Positions 1-5,667 of a stretch of 6,144 bases of DNA are shown one piece after another. The stretch spans positions 1 to 6,144 of the forward strand of contig CAMDKE010000176.1 in NCBI GenBank assembly GCA_945901215.1, given 5' to 3'. This DNA is from Comamonas sp. lk (lineage in GTDB: Bacteria; Pseudomonadota; Gammaproteobacteria; Burkholderiales; Burkholderiaceae_C). A program made the translations under genes and the position numbers. The notes beneath the pieces were generated by a model, which saw only the letters and a program-made list of their open reading frames with translations, was not told the origin of the DNA and made no database searches. Numbering within the stretch: the stretch's first letter is position 1; each line of letters starts with the position of its first letter.

Positions 1-963
1 ACAGATGGTTCACACCCCCAAGGCTTGGCTATGCACGACGGTGACATCTACCTGACGGCGAAAGAAGATCTGGGCGGCGGCATGTCTGCTACCGCCCGCG
101 GTGGATTCACGATGCGCGGCCGTGGTACCGCCATTGCGGACCGCGATGGAACCATTTCCCTGGCAGGCCCCATGGGCTCCGTGACCGTTGGCAATCTCCG
201 CGCTTGCGGCCCATTGGATGCGGTGAAGTCTGGCGCGGTGACCGGTCCCGTATACACGGCAAACGAATCAGAGAATGCTGTGCCGCTGGACAAGTGCTCT
301 ATGGTTGATGTTGTCATTTACACAGCGCCAAAACTCGGCGACTTCACGTTGGCCGCCACCTATGGTGAGTTTAATGAAGCCGCTGGAACCAACCAGCGAG
401 GCAACAAAACTGGCCTCACCTTTACGGTTGTGGGCGCGACCTACGCTCGCGCTCCATTTATGGCCACCGCTGATTTAACCAACTACGCCGCCGCAACGTC
501 GGCAAACCAGAGCAGTGGTCTCAAGCCCCTAGACGGCTGGATGCGCACCCGTGTGGCCGGCACCTATGACATGGGCCCAGCGAAATTTGGCTTGGGTTAT
601 CAAACTTGGTCTTGGGGCAAAGCCGATCAGATGCTTGCCAGCGTAGCTATTCCAGTGAAGAACGTGGTGTTCGGGCTTGACTACATGGCACGCGGTGCAC
701 AAGGCGCGGCAACCAAAGGAAGTGCCGCTGAAAACGCGGCACTTGATGCGATTTCGACAGCGCTCTCTGGGACCCGCAATGGCGACGCTGCCAGTTCTGC
801 AATTGGTATTGGTGCTACCTACAACTTCAGCAAGACCACCAACTTGAACGCCAGCTACATCACCTACTCCGATGCGGGCAAAAACGTCAACCCAACCACT
901 GGCGCGGTAATCAAGCCACTGCTTGACACCGAATACCGCGTTCGTTTGCTCAAGACTTTCTAA
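1..963 (+). CDS. Gram-negative porin, 5' end cut by window edge
   Basis: The frame is open from base 1 to the TAA at 961-963, giving 320 visible residues; the signal peptide and first strand(s) lie upstream of the window. A family-typical E-D-L-G-G-G turn sits at visible residues 22-27, followed by strand-like G-S-V-T-V-G-N (59-65), the usual lead into constriction loop L3. Alternating hydrophobic/polar segments continue to a C-terminal Phe, the beta-barrel assembly signal. This matches the general diffusion porins of betaproteobacteria: outer-membrane trimers passing small hydrophilic solutes. The internal TTG/ATG at 25 and 31 are probably not the start, because homologous sequence precedes them without a stop. 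Oddities: two cysteines (visible residues 69 and 99) flank the expected L3 region, and the last residues (L-L-K-T-F) carry Lys at -3 where Tyr or another hydrophobic residue is common. A second porin follows after 119 bp. Family call is firm; substrate preference is unknown. Confidence 0.9.
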   Translation, partial: TDGSHPQGLAMHDGDIYLTAKEDLGGGMSATARGGFTMRGRGTAIADRDGTISLAGPMGSVTVGNLRACGPLDAVKSGAVTGPVYTANESENAVPLDKCSMVDVVIYTAPKLGDFTLAATYGEFNEAAGTNQRGNKTGLTFTVVGATYARAPFMATADLTNYAAATSANQSSGLKPLDGWMRTRVAGTYDMGPAKFGLGYQTWSWGKADQMLASVAIPVKNVVFGLDYMARGAQGAATKGSAAENAALDAISTALSGTRNGDAASSAIGIGATYNFSKTTNLNASYITYSDAGKNVNPTTGAVIKPLLDTEYRVRLLKTF

Positions 964-1070
964 GCATTTGCTGACATCAGTCGGTTTACCTCGTTCTGTA
1001 CGAACAAGCTGGCTCAAGAGTCTTTTCCAAAAGATACCTGGGTCAGCTTTATTTTTGAACTTTTCAATTT

Positions 1071-1074
1071 AGGA
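1071..1074 (+). promoter_or_regulatory. Ribosome binding site of second porin
   Basis: AGGA lies 8 nt before the ATG at 1083, a good spacing that fixes the start. The rest of the 964-1082 spacer is AT-richer than the genes. It shows no clear terminator for the first porin and no -35/-10 pair I would defend, so both separate transcription and read-through remain possible. Confidence 0.7.
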
Positions 1075-1082
1075 ATCAAGAA

Positions 1083-2087
1083 ATGAAAAAAACTCTCATT
1101 GCAATCGCATCCATCGCAGCCATGGGCGCTGCTTTTGCTGGACCTACCGTGTACGGTGTGGTTGACGTTAACGTCGCCAGCACCTCCGGCGGCGGCACTG
1201 CCGCTGCGCCAGTTGCCAGCCAAACAACCATTGGTGACAACGGCTACAGCACCAGCCGTTTTGGCGTCAAAGGTGACATGGATCTGGGCGGCGGACTCAA
1301 AGGTATTTACCAGTATGAAACCGGTGTGCCAATTACTAGCCCTGGTGCAATCACCTGGGGTGGTCGTGGTGCCTATGCTGGCGTGACCGGCGGGTTTGGT
1401 ACGGTTACCGTGGGACGTTCTTTCACACCGTTCGCCATTTCGCTCTTCAATGACGCAATGGAATACGACAATCTGAGCGCTTACTGGACGATTGCGGACC
1501 AGATTGGTGTTCATTCCGACAACGTGTGGCAGAGCAAGGCTATCTCGTACGCATCGCCCAGCCTCAACGGCTTGACGGTTAATGCGATGGTCTCTCCTGG
1601 TGGTGATGCTACGGCCACAACGGGCGCAAGCAATTACACTGGTTTGGGTGCAACTTATGGCCTCGGAGCACTTAATCTGACCGCTGGTTGGGAGTCCAAC
1701 AAGACAGGCGCAACGGGTCAAACTGTAACGGCGTCGAACGTCGGCTTCGCATACGGTTTCGGTGTAGCAACTGTGTCTGCCGCGTTCCAAAAGGCTGACA
1801 ACGGAGCCAGCCAGCAAGATTCCGGTTGGATCGTTAGCACCTCAGTGCCCTTGTCAGGTAAGTACGCGTTGCAAGCCGGTTACGCCAGCATGACAACGAA
1901 CGGAACTGTTAACGTGAATGGAAGAGAAGCCAACGCGGCTGGCGGCGCAACCTTGACCTCGACGAACCTTGTTGTGGTGAACGACCTTACTGCGAGTGCC
2001 CGTGCCTACGCTGGCGTCTACACTGTGACAGACACTGCAAGAGCTAATTCGAACGGCGCTAAGTTTGGCGTTCGTTACAGCTTCTAA
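1083..2087 (+). CDS. Gram-negative porin (outer-membrane general diffusion porin)
   Basis: Complete 334-residue porin. Residues 1-19 form a classic signal peptide (M-K-K, hydrophobic core, A-F-A cleavage before Gly20), then T-V-Y-G-V-V-D-V, the usual first strand. Further family marks are S-R-F-G-V-K-G (58-64), D-L-G-G-G-L-K (67-73), G-T-V-T-V-G-R-S-F-T-P (106-116) leading into loop L3, and S-Y-A-S-P-S-L-N-G-L (155-164). It ends in G-V-R-Y-S-F, with the aromatic residues expected of the C-terminal BAM signal. Length fits a 16-strand porin of this family. Unlike the preceding porin it contains no cysteine. The two share the D-L-G-G-G and G-x-V-T-V-G landmarks in the same order, so they look like diverged tandem paralogues. 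A strong terminator follows, closing the unit. Solute specificity cannot be read from sequence. Confidence 0.95.
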   Translation: MKKTLIAIASIAAMGAAFAGPTVYGVVDVNVASTSGGGTAAAPVASQTTIGDNGYSTSRFGVKGDMDLGGGLKGIYQYETGVPITSPGAITWGGRGAYAGVTGGFGTVTVGRSFTPFAISLFNDAMEYDNLSAYWTIADQIGVHSDNVWQSKAISYASPSLNGLTVNAMVSPGGDATATTGASNYTGLGATYGLGALNLTAGWESNKTGATGQTVTASNVGFAYGFGVATVSAAFQKADNGASQQDSGWIVSTSVPLSGKYALQAGYASMTTNGTVNVNGREANAAGGATLTSTNLVVVNDLTASARAYAGVYTVTDTARANSNGAKFGVRYSF

Positions 2088-2130
2088 TTCCCTCGCTGGC
2101 CTAGTGCCAGTGTAAGAATTTAAAAGTACC

Positions 2131-2163
2131 AAAGCCCCCAGGTGGAAACGCCTGGGGGTTTTT
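2131..2163 (+). terminator. Intrinsic terminator after second porin
   Basis: The left arm CCCCCAGG (2135-2142) pairs with CCTGGGGG (2151-2158). The helix extends inward by a T-G wobble and a G-C pair to a GAAA tetraloop (2145-2148), which is of the stable GNRA type. The right arm runs directly into TTTTT (2159-2163), then G and more T. This is a textbook rho-independent terminator 43 bp after the porin stop codon. Confidence 0.93.
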
Positions 2164-2199
2164 GTTTGGGCTCTGGGTGCGCATGCCCAGGGGTTTAGA

Positions 2200-2227
2200 G
2201 CGCGCCGCATGGCTGTGCGCGGCGCGC
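2200..2227. repeat. GC-rich inverted repeat, 9-bp arms
   Basis: GCGCGCCGC (2200-2208) is perfectly complementary to GCGGCGCGC (2219-2227) across a 10-nt loop. All pairs are G-C, so it would be very stable as RNA, but no T-run follows on either strand and it is therefore not a standard intrinsic terminator. A weaker CTGGG/CCCAG repeat (2173-2177 / 2186-2190) lies just upstream. Function unknown. Confidence 0.5.
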
Positions 2228-2292
2228 CCTAAGCTAATGGCTAGTGGAAACACAGCGGGGCTTTTTTGCGACAAAGGTGTTTAATGATTGGA

Positions 2293-2324
2293 GCAAAAAG
2301 CCATACAAAAGTATGGCTTTTTGC
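2293..2324. repeat. Perfect 14-bp palindromic hairpin upstream of brnT
   Basis: Arms GCAAAAAGCCATAC (2293-2306) and GTATGGCTTTTTGC (2311-2324) are exact reverse complements around an AAAA loop (2307-2310). The 7-bp core GCCATAC/GTATGGC flanked by A5 and T5 reads as a bidirectional intrinsic terminator on either strand. It ends 14 bp before the preferred brnT start, which is also where a ribbon-helix-helix antitoxin would bind an autoregulatory operator. The sequence shows the palindrome directly; the choice between terminator and operator is inference. Confidence 0.75.
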
Positions 2325-2338
2325 ATGAAAGTGCTAGC

Positions 2339-2638
2339 ATGGGGGCCATGAGCACCGGCACATTCGAATGGGACGACAACAAGGATGCAGATAAGCAGTT
2401 AAAGCACCAAGTGTCCTTCCATGCCGCGCAGGCGGCCTTTGCTGATCCCCACCGTGTTATCGCCCGTGACTTGGCCCACAGTGGAGTCGAAGAAAGGTTT
2501 TACCGTTTTGGCAAGGCGGCCGCCGGAATATTGACGGTGCGGTTCACCTACCGAAAAAATGTGATTCGAATTATCGGAGCCGGATTCTGGCGCAAAGGAA
2601 AGGCTATTTATGACAAAGAAAATCGTTTACACGGATGA
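2339..2638 (+). CDS. brnT: BrnT-family type II toxin (ribonuclease-like)
   Basis: A 99-residue protein with the BrnT layout. It begins with F-E-W-D-D-N-K-D (9-16), then K-H-Q-V-S-F (22-27), A-D-P-H at 35-38, an E-E-R-F-Y segment at 52-56, and L-T-V-R-F-T-Y-R-K-N-V-I-R-I-I-G (65-80). BrnT toxins have a RelE-like fold, inhibit growth by cleaving RNA, and are neutralised by BrnA encoded immediately downstream, as here. The ATG at 2339 is preferred because GAAAG (2327-2331) lies 7 nt upstream. ATG 2348 also puts F-E-W-D near the N-terminus but has no usable Shine-Dalgarno; TTG 2288 would place the 14-bp palindrome inside the coding region. The C-terminal I-G-A-G-F-W-R-K-G-K (79-88) replaces the I-S-A-R-x-A I remember from many family members and may mark a subfamily. 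The stop lies 29 bp inside brnA. Confidence 0.88.
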   Translation: MGAMSTGTFEWDDNKDADKQLKHQVSFHAAQAAFADPHRVIARDLAHSGVEERFYRFGKAAAGILTVRFTYRKNVIRIIGAGFWRKGKAIYDKENRLHG

Positions 2639-2903
2639 GCCTCTGGGCGAGTTGGAAGTTCTTAGGGATTTTTTGCCCTCGCCCGCCGAACTGGCGTTTC
2701 GGGAAGACGGCGTAAAGGTCACGCTGTCGCTGAGCAAAAGCAGCGTCGACTTTTTCAAGTCCGAGGCGGCCAAGCACCAGACGCAGTACCAGCGCATGAT
2801 CAGGCGCTTGTTGAATTCTTATGTGGACGCACAAAGCAGCGGCGCCACATCGGCGCCCCAGGTGCGCGCGATGGTGGGCAAGACGAAGGCGGTGGAGTCG
2901 TAG
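2610..2903 (+). CDS. brnA: BrnA-family antitoxin, ribbon-helix-helix (CopG-like)
   Basis: This 97-residue protein is the expected partner of the upstream toxin. The C-terminal half has the ribbon-helix-helix pattern: a strand V-K-V-T-L-S-L at 35-41, helix one about 43-55 (S-S-V-D-F-F-K) and helix two about 57-72 (Y-Q-R-M-I-R-R-L-L-N). Residues 6-29, with T-D-E-P-L-G and F-L-P-S-P-A-E-L, resemble the toxin-binding N-terminal segment of CopG-type antitoxins paired with BrnT. Proteins of this class bind the toxin and repress their own operon as oligomers. The start at 2610 is supported by AAGGAAAGG (2595-2603) 6 nt upstream. The 29-bp overlap with brnT implies translational coupling. Residues after about 75 look disordered, with no recognised domain. 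Confidence 0.88.
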   Translation: MTKKIVYTDEPLGELEVLRDFLPSPAELAFREDGVKVTLSLSKSSVDFFKSEAAKHQTQYQRMIRRLLNSYVDAQSSGATSAPQVRAMVGKTKAVES

Positions 2904-2913
2904 GGCAGCAGCC

Positions 2914-2973
2914 GGTTCAGCACTGAACCAGCCAATGCGCTTGACCCATTTGTCCGGCGCTTGCGCAATGGCT
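2914..2973. repeat. Two imperfect or short inverted repeats between brnA and fur
   Basis: GGTTCA (2914-2919) pairs with TGAACC (2924-2929) around GCAC. AGCCAATGCGC (2930-2940) pairs with GCGCAATGGCT (2963-2973) with one mismatch around 22 nt. They lie in the 156-bp spacer between the convergent ends of brnA and fur, where terminators would be expected, but neither is followed by a T-run. At most they may act as weak or bidirectional termination structures. Confidence 0.3.
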
Positions 2974-3059
2974 AAATGAATGCGCAACGCGGCGGCACTG
3001 TGCCAAAACGCCATAAAGAGGCCACAGTCAAAGCGTTACCGCGCTGGTGGCGTACGGCC

Positions 3060-3497
3060 TTAGCTGCCGCGCCCGGTGCGGTTCGGGCATTGCGCCTTGT
3101 TGCAAGTGGCGTACAGGCTCAGGGCGTGGTCGATGATGGTGAAGCCCTTGGCTTTGGCTACGGCTTGTTGGCGGGTTTCGATTTCGGGGTCGTAAAACTC
3201 TTCTACCTGGCCACAGTCCAGGCACACCAGGTGGTCGTGGTGCTGGCCGACGTTGAGCTCATAGACCGATTTACCGCCTTCAAACTGGTTGCGGTTCAAA
3301 ATGCCGGCCTGTTCAAACTGCGTCAGCACCCGGTAGACAGTGGCCAGACCCACGTCGGAGCGCTCTTGTAGCAGTATCCGAAACACGTCTTCGGCCGACA
3401 TGTGGCGCTGGGTTGCGCGCTGGAACACCTCCAAGATTTTCAGGCGAGGTACGGTGACTTTGAGCCCGGTGCTTTTGAGTTCGTCGACGGTGGTCAT
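3060..3497 (-). CDS. fur: Ferric uptake regulator Fur
   Basis: 145 residues, close to the E. coli Fur length. The N-terminal winged helix holds G-L-K-V-T-V-P-R-L-K-I-L (11-22), S-A-E-D-V-F (34-39) and the recognition-helix hallmark G-L-A-T-V-Y-R-V-L (50-58). The hinge carries F-E-G-G-K-S-V-Y-E (72-80). The dimerisation domain has H-H-D-H (86-89), C-L-D-C (92-95), Glu108 and His124 as metal ligands, plus Cys132 and Cys137 for a structural zinc pair. With Fe(II) bound, Fur dimers repress iron-uptake genes; it acts in the cytoplasm. AAAGG (minus strand, 3507-3511) sits 9 nt before the ATG. The gene diverges from bamE, an arrangement I recall as conserved in Burkholderiales. Intact ligands argue for true Fur rather than Zur or PerR. 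Confidence 0.97.
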   Translation of the reverse strand: MTTVDELKSTGLKVTVPRLKILEVFQRATQRHMSAEDVFRILLQERSDVGLATVYRVLTQFEQAGILNRNQFEGGKSVYELNVGQHHDHLVCLDCGQVEEFYDPEIETRQQAVAKAKGFTIIDHALSLYATCNKAQCPNRTGRGS

Positions 3498-3558
3498 GGG
3501 GGTAGGCCTTTAAGGGGCGGGGCTACAATGACTTCATCTTACTGCCGACCTTGCATCC
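3498..3558. promoter_or_regulatory. Divergent fur / bamE promoter region
   Basis: Both genes must start from this 61-bp gap or from inside each other. TACAAT at 3524-3529 on the plus strand is a good -10 candidate for bamE, but no matching -35 is visible 16-18 bp upstream. On the minus strand TAAGAT (plus coordinates 3536-3541) is a weaker -10 candidate for fur, also without a clear -35. The two candidates would overlap back to back. No clear 19-bp Fur box is present. Confidence 0.4.
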
Positions 3559-4116
3559 ATGACGTATTTCCCCTTTCGTTGCCGCTTTGCCACCCCGGCG
3601 GGGCTGGTTTTTGCAGCGCTGGCTTTGGGCTTGGGCGGCTGCAGCAGCCTAGACCGTGCCAGTGCCAAAGTGGCTGCTGTGGTTAACCCCTACAGCATCG
3701 AAATTGTGCAGGGCAACGTGGTGACGCGCGAGCAACTGGCCGCCTTGCCCAAGGGCGCACCGCGCGCGCAGGTGCAGGCCATTTTGGGCACGCCTTTGCT
3801 GATGAGCCCTTTTCACGCCCAGCGCTGGGACTACGCATTCACCATCAAGCGCCAGGGCATGGCGCCCCAGTCGCGCCACGTGACCGTGGTGTTTAACGGT
3901 GACCGCCTCGAGAGCGTAGAGGCCGACACGCTGCCCAGCGAGGCCGATTTTGTGGGCAGCCTGCGCCCGCCGGTGTCACTTCCGCCGGCCAAGCCCCTGG
4001 AGGCCAGCCCTGAGACCCTGGCCAAGTACCCGGCGCCCACGCCTGTACCCGCGCGCCCGGTGCCCGTAGCCACTGGCGCGGTAAGTTATCCGCCGCTGGA
4101 GCCTGCGGCCAAGTAA
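3559..4116 (+). CDS. bamE: Outer-membrane lipoprotein BamE (SmpA/OmlA family)
   Basis: A 185-residue lipoprotein. A signal peptide ends in a lipobox L-G-G-Cys28, and Ser29 at +2 favours outer-membrane sorting. The BamE core spans about 43-125: N-P-Y-S-I-E-I-V-Q-G-N (43-53), the family signature, then L-P-K-G-A-P-R-A-Q-V-Q-A-I-L-G-T-P (63-79), R-W-D-Y-A-F (89-94) and a V-T-V-V-F strand (108-112). BamE stabilises BamA-BamD in the complex that folds outer-membrane beta-barrels such as the porins in this window. Residues about 134-185 are a Pro/Ala/Val-rich tail absent from the roughly 113-residue E. coli protein; it is probably disordered and could reach towards the cell wall. There is no good Shine-Dalgarno before ATG 3559, so the start rests on the signal peptide. 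It leads the plus-strand run with dapB 42 bp downstream. Confidence 0.94.
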   Translation: MTYFPFRCRFATPAGLVFAALALGLGGCSSLDRASAKVAAVVNPYSIEIVQGNVVTREQLAALPKGAPRAQVQAILGTPLLMSPFHAQRWDYAFTIKRQGMAPQSRHVTVVFNGDRLESVEADTLPSEADFVGSLRPPVSLPPAKPLEASPETLAKYPAPTPVPARPVPVATGAVSYPPLEPAAK

Positions 4117-4145
4117 AGCCTGCCAGAGCCACCTTTTTTCTGTTT

Positions 4146-4151
4146 GGGGAG
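4146..4151 (+). promoter_or_regulatory. Ribosome binding site deciding the dapB start
   Basis: GGGGAG lies 7 nt before ATG 4159. It overlaps the in-frame TTG at 4144, which therefore cannot use it and is unlikely to be the start. Confidence 0.65.
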
Positions 4152-4158
4152 CGCCCGT

Positions 4159-4962
4159 ATGTTGCACAAAATTGCCATTGCCGGGGCATCGGGCCGCATG
4201 GGTCAGATGCTGGTCGAGGCCGTGCGCAGCGCAGACGACTGCACGCTCACGGGCGCGCTGGACTTGGCCAGCAGCCCAGCCATAGGCCACGACGCTGGCG
4301 CCTATGCCGGCCAAACGAGCGGTGTGGCGATTACCGCCGACCTGCACGCGGGCCTGCAACACAGCCAGGTGCTGATCGACTTCACGCGGCCTGAGGGCAC
4401 CATGGCGCATTTGCAGGTGTGCCGGGAACTGGGTGTGGGTCTGGTGATTGGTACCACCGGCTTTAGCCAGGCGCAAAAGGCCGAAATTGCCGAGGCTGCC
4501 AAAACCATCCCTATCATGATGGCGCCCAATATGAGCGTGGGCGTGAACGTGACATTGAAGTTGCTGGAAATGGCGGCCAAGGCCTTGGCTACCGGCTACG
4601 ACATTGAAATCATCGAGGCCCACCACCGGCACAAAGTGGATGCGCCTTCGGGCACGGCGCTGAAGATGGGCGAGGTGATCGCCAGCGCGCTGGGGCGCGA
4701 CCTGAAAGACTGCGCCGTCTACGCCCGCGAAGGCGTGACCGGCGAGCGCGACCCGTCGAGCATTGGCTTTGCCACCATCCGCGGCGGCGACATCGTGGGC
4801 GACCACACAGTGCTGTTTGCGGGCACGGGTGAGCGCATCGAGATCAGCCACAAATCGTCCAGCCGTGCCACCTACGCGCAGGGCAGCTTGCGCGCAGTGC
4901 GCTTTTTAGCGGGGCAAAAGAGCGGCTTGTTTGACATGTTTGACGTGCTGGGACTGAAATGA
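4159..4962 (+). CDS. dapB: 4-hydroxy-tetrahydrodipicolinate reductase DapB
   Basis: A 267-residue enzyme of the lysine/diaminopimelate pathway. It uses NAD(P)H to reduce the DapA product to tetrahydrodipicolinate in the cytoplasm, feeding lysine and meso-diaminopimelate for peptidoglycan. The N-terminal Rossmann loop is G-A-S-G-R-M-G (9-15). D-F-T-R-P-E-G-T (74-81) and G-T-T-G-F (97-101) are family segments near the cofactor. The active-site signature E-A-H-H-R-H-K-V-D-A-P-S-G-T runs 153-166, with His155 and Lys159 matching catalytic His159 and Lys163 of E. coli. The C-terminus G-L-F-D-M-F-D-V-L-G-L is also typical. Length matches the usual 265-275 residues. All key residues are present and the gene looks functional. 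Its stop overlaps the exbB start as ATGA, so the two are very probably translationally coupled. Confidence 0.98.
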   Translation: MLHKIAIAGASGRMGQMLVEAVRSADDCTLTGALDLASSPAIGHDAGAYAGQTSGVAITADLHAGLQHSQVLIDFTRPEGTMAHLQVCRELGVGLVIGTTGFSQAQKAEIAEAAKTIPIMMAPNMSVGVNVTLKLLEMAAKALATGYDIEIIEAHHRHKVDAPSGTALKMGEVIASALGRDLKDCAVYAREGVTGERDPSSIGFATIRGGDIVGDHTVLFAGTGERIEISHKSSSRATYAQGSLRAVRFLAGQKSGLFDMFDVLGLK

Positions 4963-5660
4963 ACCCGTTTTCTGGCCTGATGGGGTTGTTCCAGGGCGAT
5001 GCGGTGCACAACGCGGTGGCGCTGGTGCTGCTGTTGATGTCGGTGTGCAGCTGGGTGGTCATTGTCTGGAAGACCCGGCTCTTGCGCTGCGCCGGGGTGG
5101 ACGTGGCGCGCAGCTTGGCCGCTTTTTGGCGGGCCGAAAACCTGGAGCAGGCGGTGCACGCCCTGCATGCCTTTGACCGCAGCGCCTTGGTGCTTCCCCT
5201 GGTGCAAGCCGCGCAGGCGCAAGTCCTGCAATCCCGTGCTGCGCGGGGCCTGGGCGGCGCGGGCGATGTGGCGGCCCAACTCACGCGGGTGCTGCGCGAC
5301 GCCTTGCACGCCAGCTTACGCCGCCTGCAATCGGGCCAGGTGCTGTTGGCCAGCGTGGGCGCAGTGGCGCCTTTTGTGGGCTTGCTGGGCACGGTGTGGG
5401 GCATCTACCACGCGCTCATCACCATTGCCAGCGCAGGCCAGGTCAGCATCGACAAAATAGCCGGGCCAGTGGGCGAGGCGCTGATCATGACCGCCGCCGG
5501 GCTGGCGGTGGCCATTCCGGCGGTGTTGGGCTACAACCTGCTGGGCCGTCTGATTGCCCGCATTGAGGCAGACATGGACGGCTTTGCGCGAGATGTGCGC
5601 GAGCTGCTGGCCTCGCAACAGGGCCAAGGCGGCGTGAACACCGCGCCGTCCAAGGAGTAA
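4959..5660 (+). CDS. exbB: ExbB/TolQ-family proton channel subunit
   Basis: A 233-residue inner-membrane protein of the MotA/TolQ/ExbB family. Transmembrane segments are about 19-37, 129-150 and 172-195, with a large cytoplasmic region between the first two, as in ExbB and TolQ. V-A-P-F-V-G-L-L-G-T-V-W-G-I (136-149) and G-E-A-L-I-M-T-A-A-G-L-A-V-A-I-P-A-V (172-189) are the family signatures. Thr145, Glu173 and Thr178 correspond to the channel residues T148, E176 and T181 of E. coli ExbB. A pentamer of this protein with an ExbD dimer converts proton-motive force into mechanical work for TonB (or TolA). It overlaps dapB by 4 bp (ATGA) and precedes exbD by 7 bp. ExbB and TolQ cannot be separated confidently on sequence: no tonB, tolA, tolB or pal is visible, although fur lies nearby. 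I favour ExbB with that caveat. Confidence 0.9.
   Translation: MNPFSGLMGLFQGDAVHNAVALVLLLMSVCSWVVIVWKTRLLRCAGVDVARSLAAFWRAENLEQAVHALHAFDRSALVLPLVQAAQAQVLQSRAARGLGGAGDVAAQLTRVLRDALHASLRRLQSGQVLLASVGAVAPFVGLLGTVWGIYHALITIASAGQVSIDKIAGPVGEALIMTAAGLAVAIPAVLGYNLLGRLIARIEADMDGFARDVRELLASQQGQGGVNTAPSKE
5652..5657 (+). promoter_or_regulatory. Ribosome binding site of exbD inside exbB 3' end
   Basis: AAGGAG lies in the last codons of exbB, 10 nt before ATG 5668. A second purine run, AAAAAGG, sits closer to the start. Ribosomes finishing exbB would be well placed to reinitiate. Confidence 0.6.
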
Positions 5661-5667
5661 AAAGGCG

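Noticed and set aside
992..1005. Small hairpin between the porins as a terminator for the first porin
   Set aside because: Arms of about 4 bp and no T-run; not stable enough to call.
1014..1817. Minus-strand open frame of 267 codons opposite the second porin
   Set aside because: It is antisense to a clear porin with signal peptide and C-terminal Phe. The translation shows no family features and its Cys/Arg/Thr-rich composition is typical of a shadow frame.
2288..2338. Longer BrnT start at TTG 2288
   Set aside because: It would translate the 14-bp palindrome, lacks a good ribosome binding site, and adds residues not seen before the F-E-W-D motif in the family.
2976..3371. Plus-strand open frame of 131 codons across the end of fur
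   Set aside because: Mostly antisense to fur, whose metal ligands and recognition helix are all present; no ribosome binding site or known motif.
3526..3544. Possible Fur box (ATGA-CT-TCAT element) in the fur/bamE gap
   Set aside because: Only a 4-bp inverted pair matches; the 19-bp consensus of repeated GATAAT-like hexamers is not there.
4144..4158. Longer DapB start at TTG 4144
   Set aside because: GGGGAG overlaps this codon and is correctly spaced for ATG 4159, whose product begins directly with the expected Rossmann strand.
3976..4851. Long open frame on the minus strand opposite bamE/dapB (291 codons)
   Set aside because: It lies entirely antisense to confidently identified genes in GC-rich DNA, has low-complexity His/Arg/Ala content and no recognisable domain.
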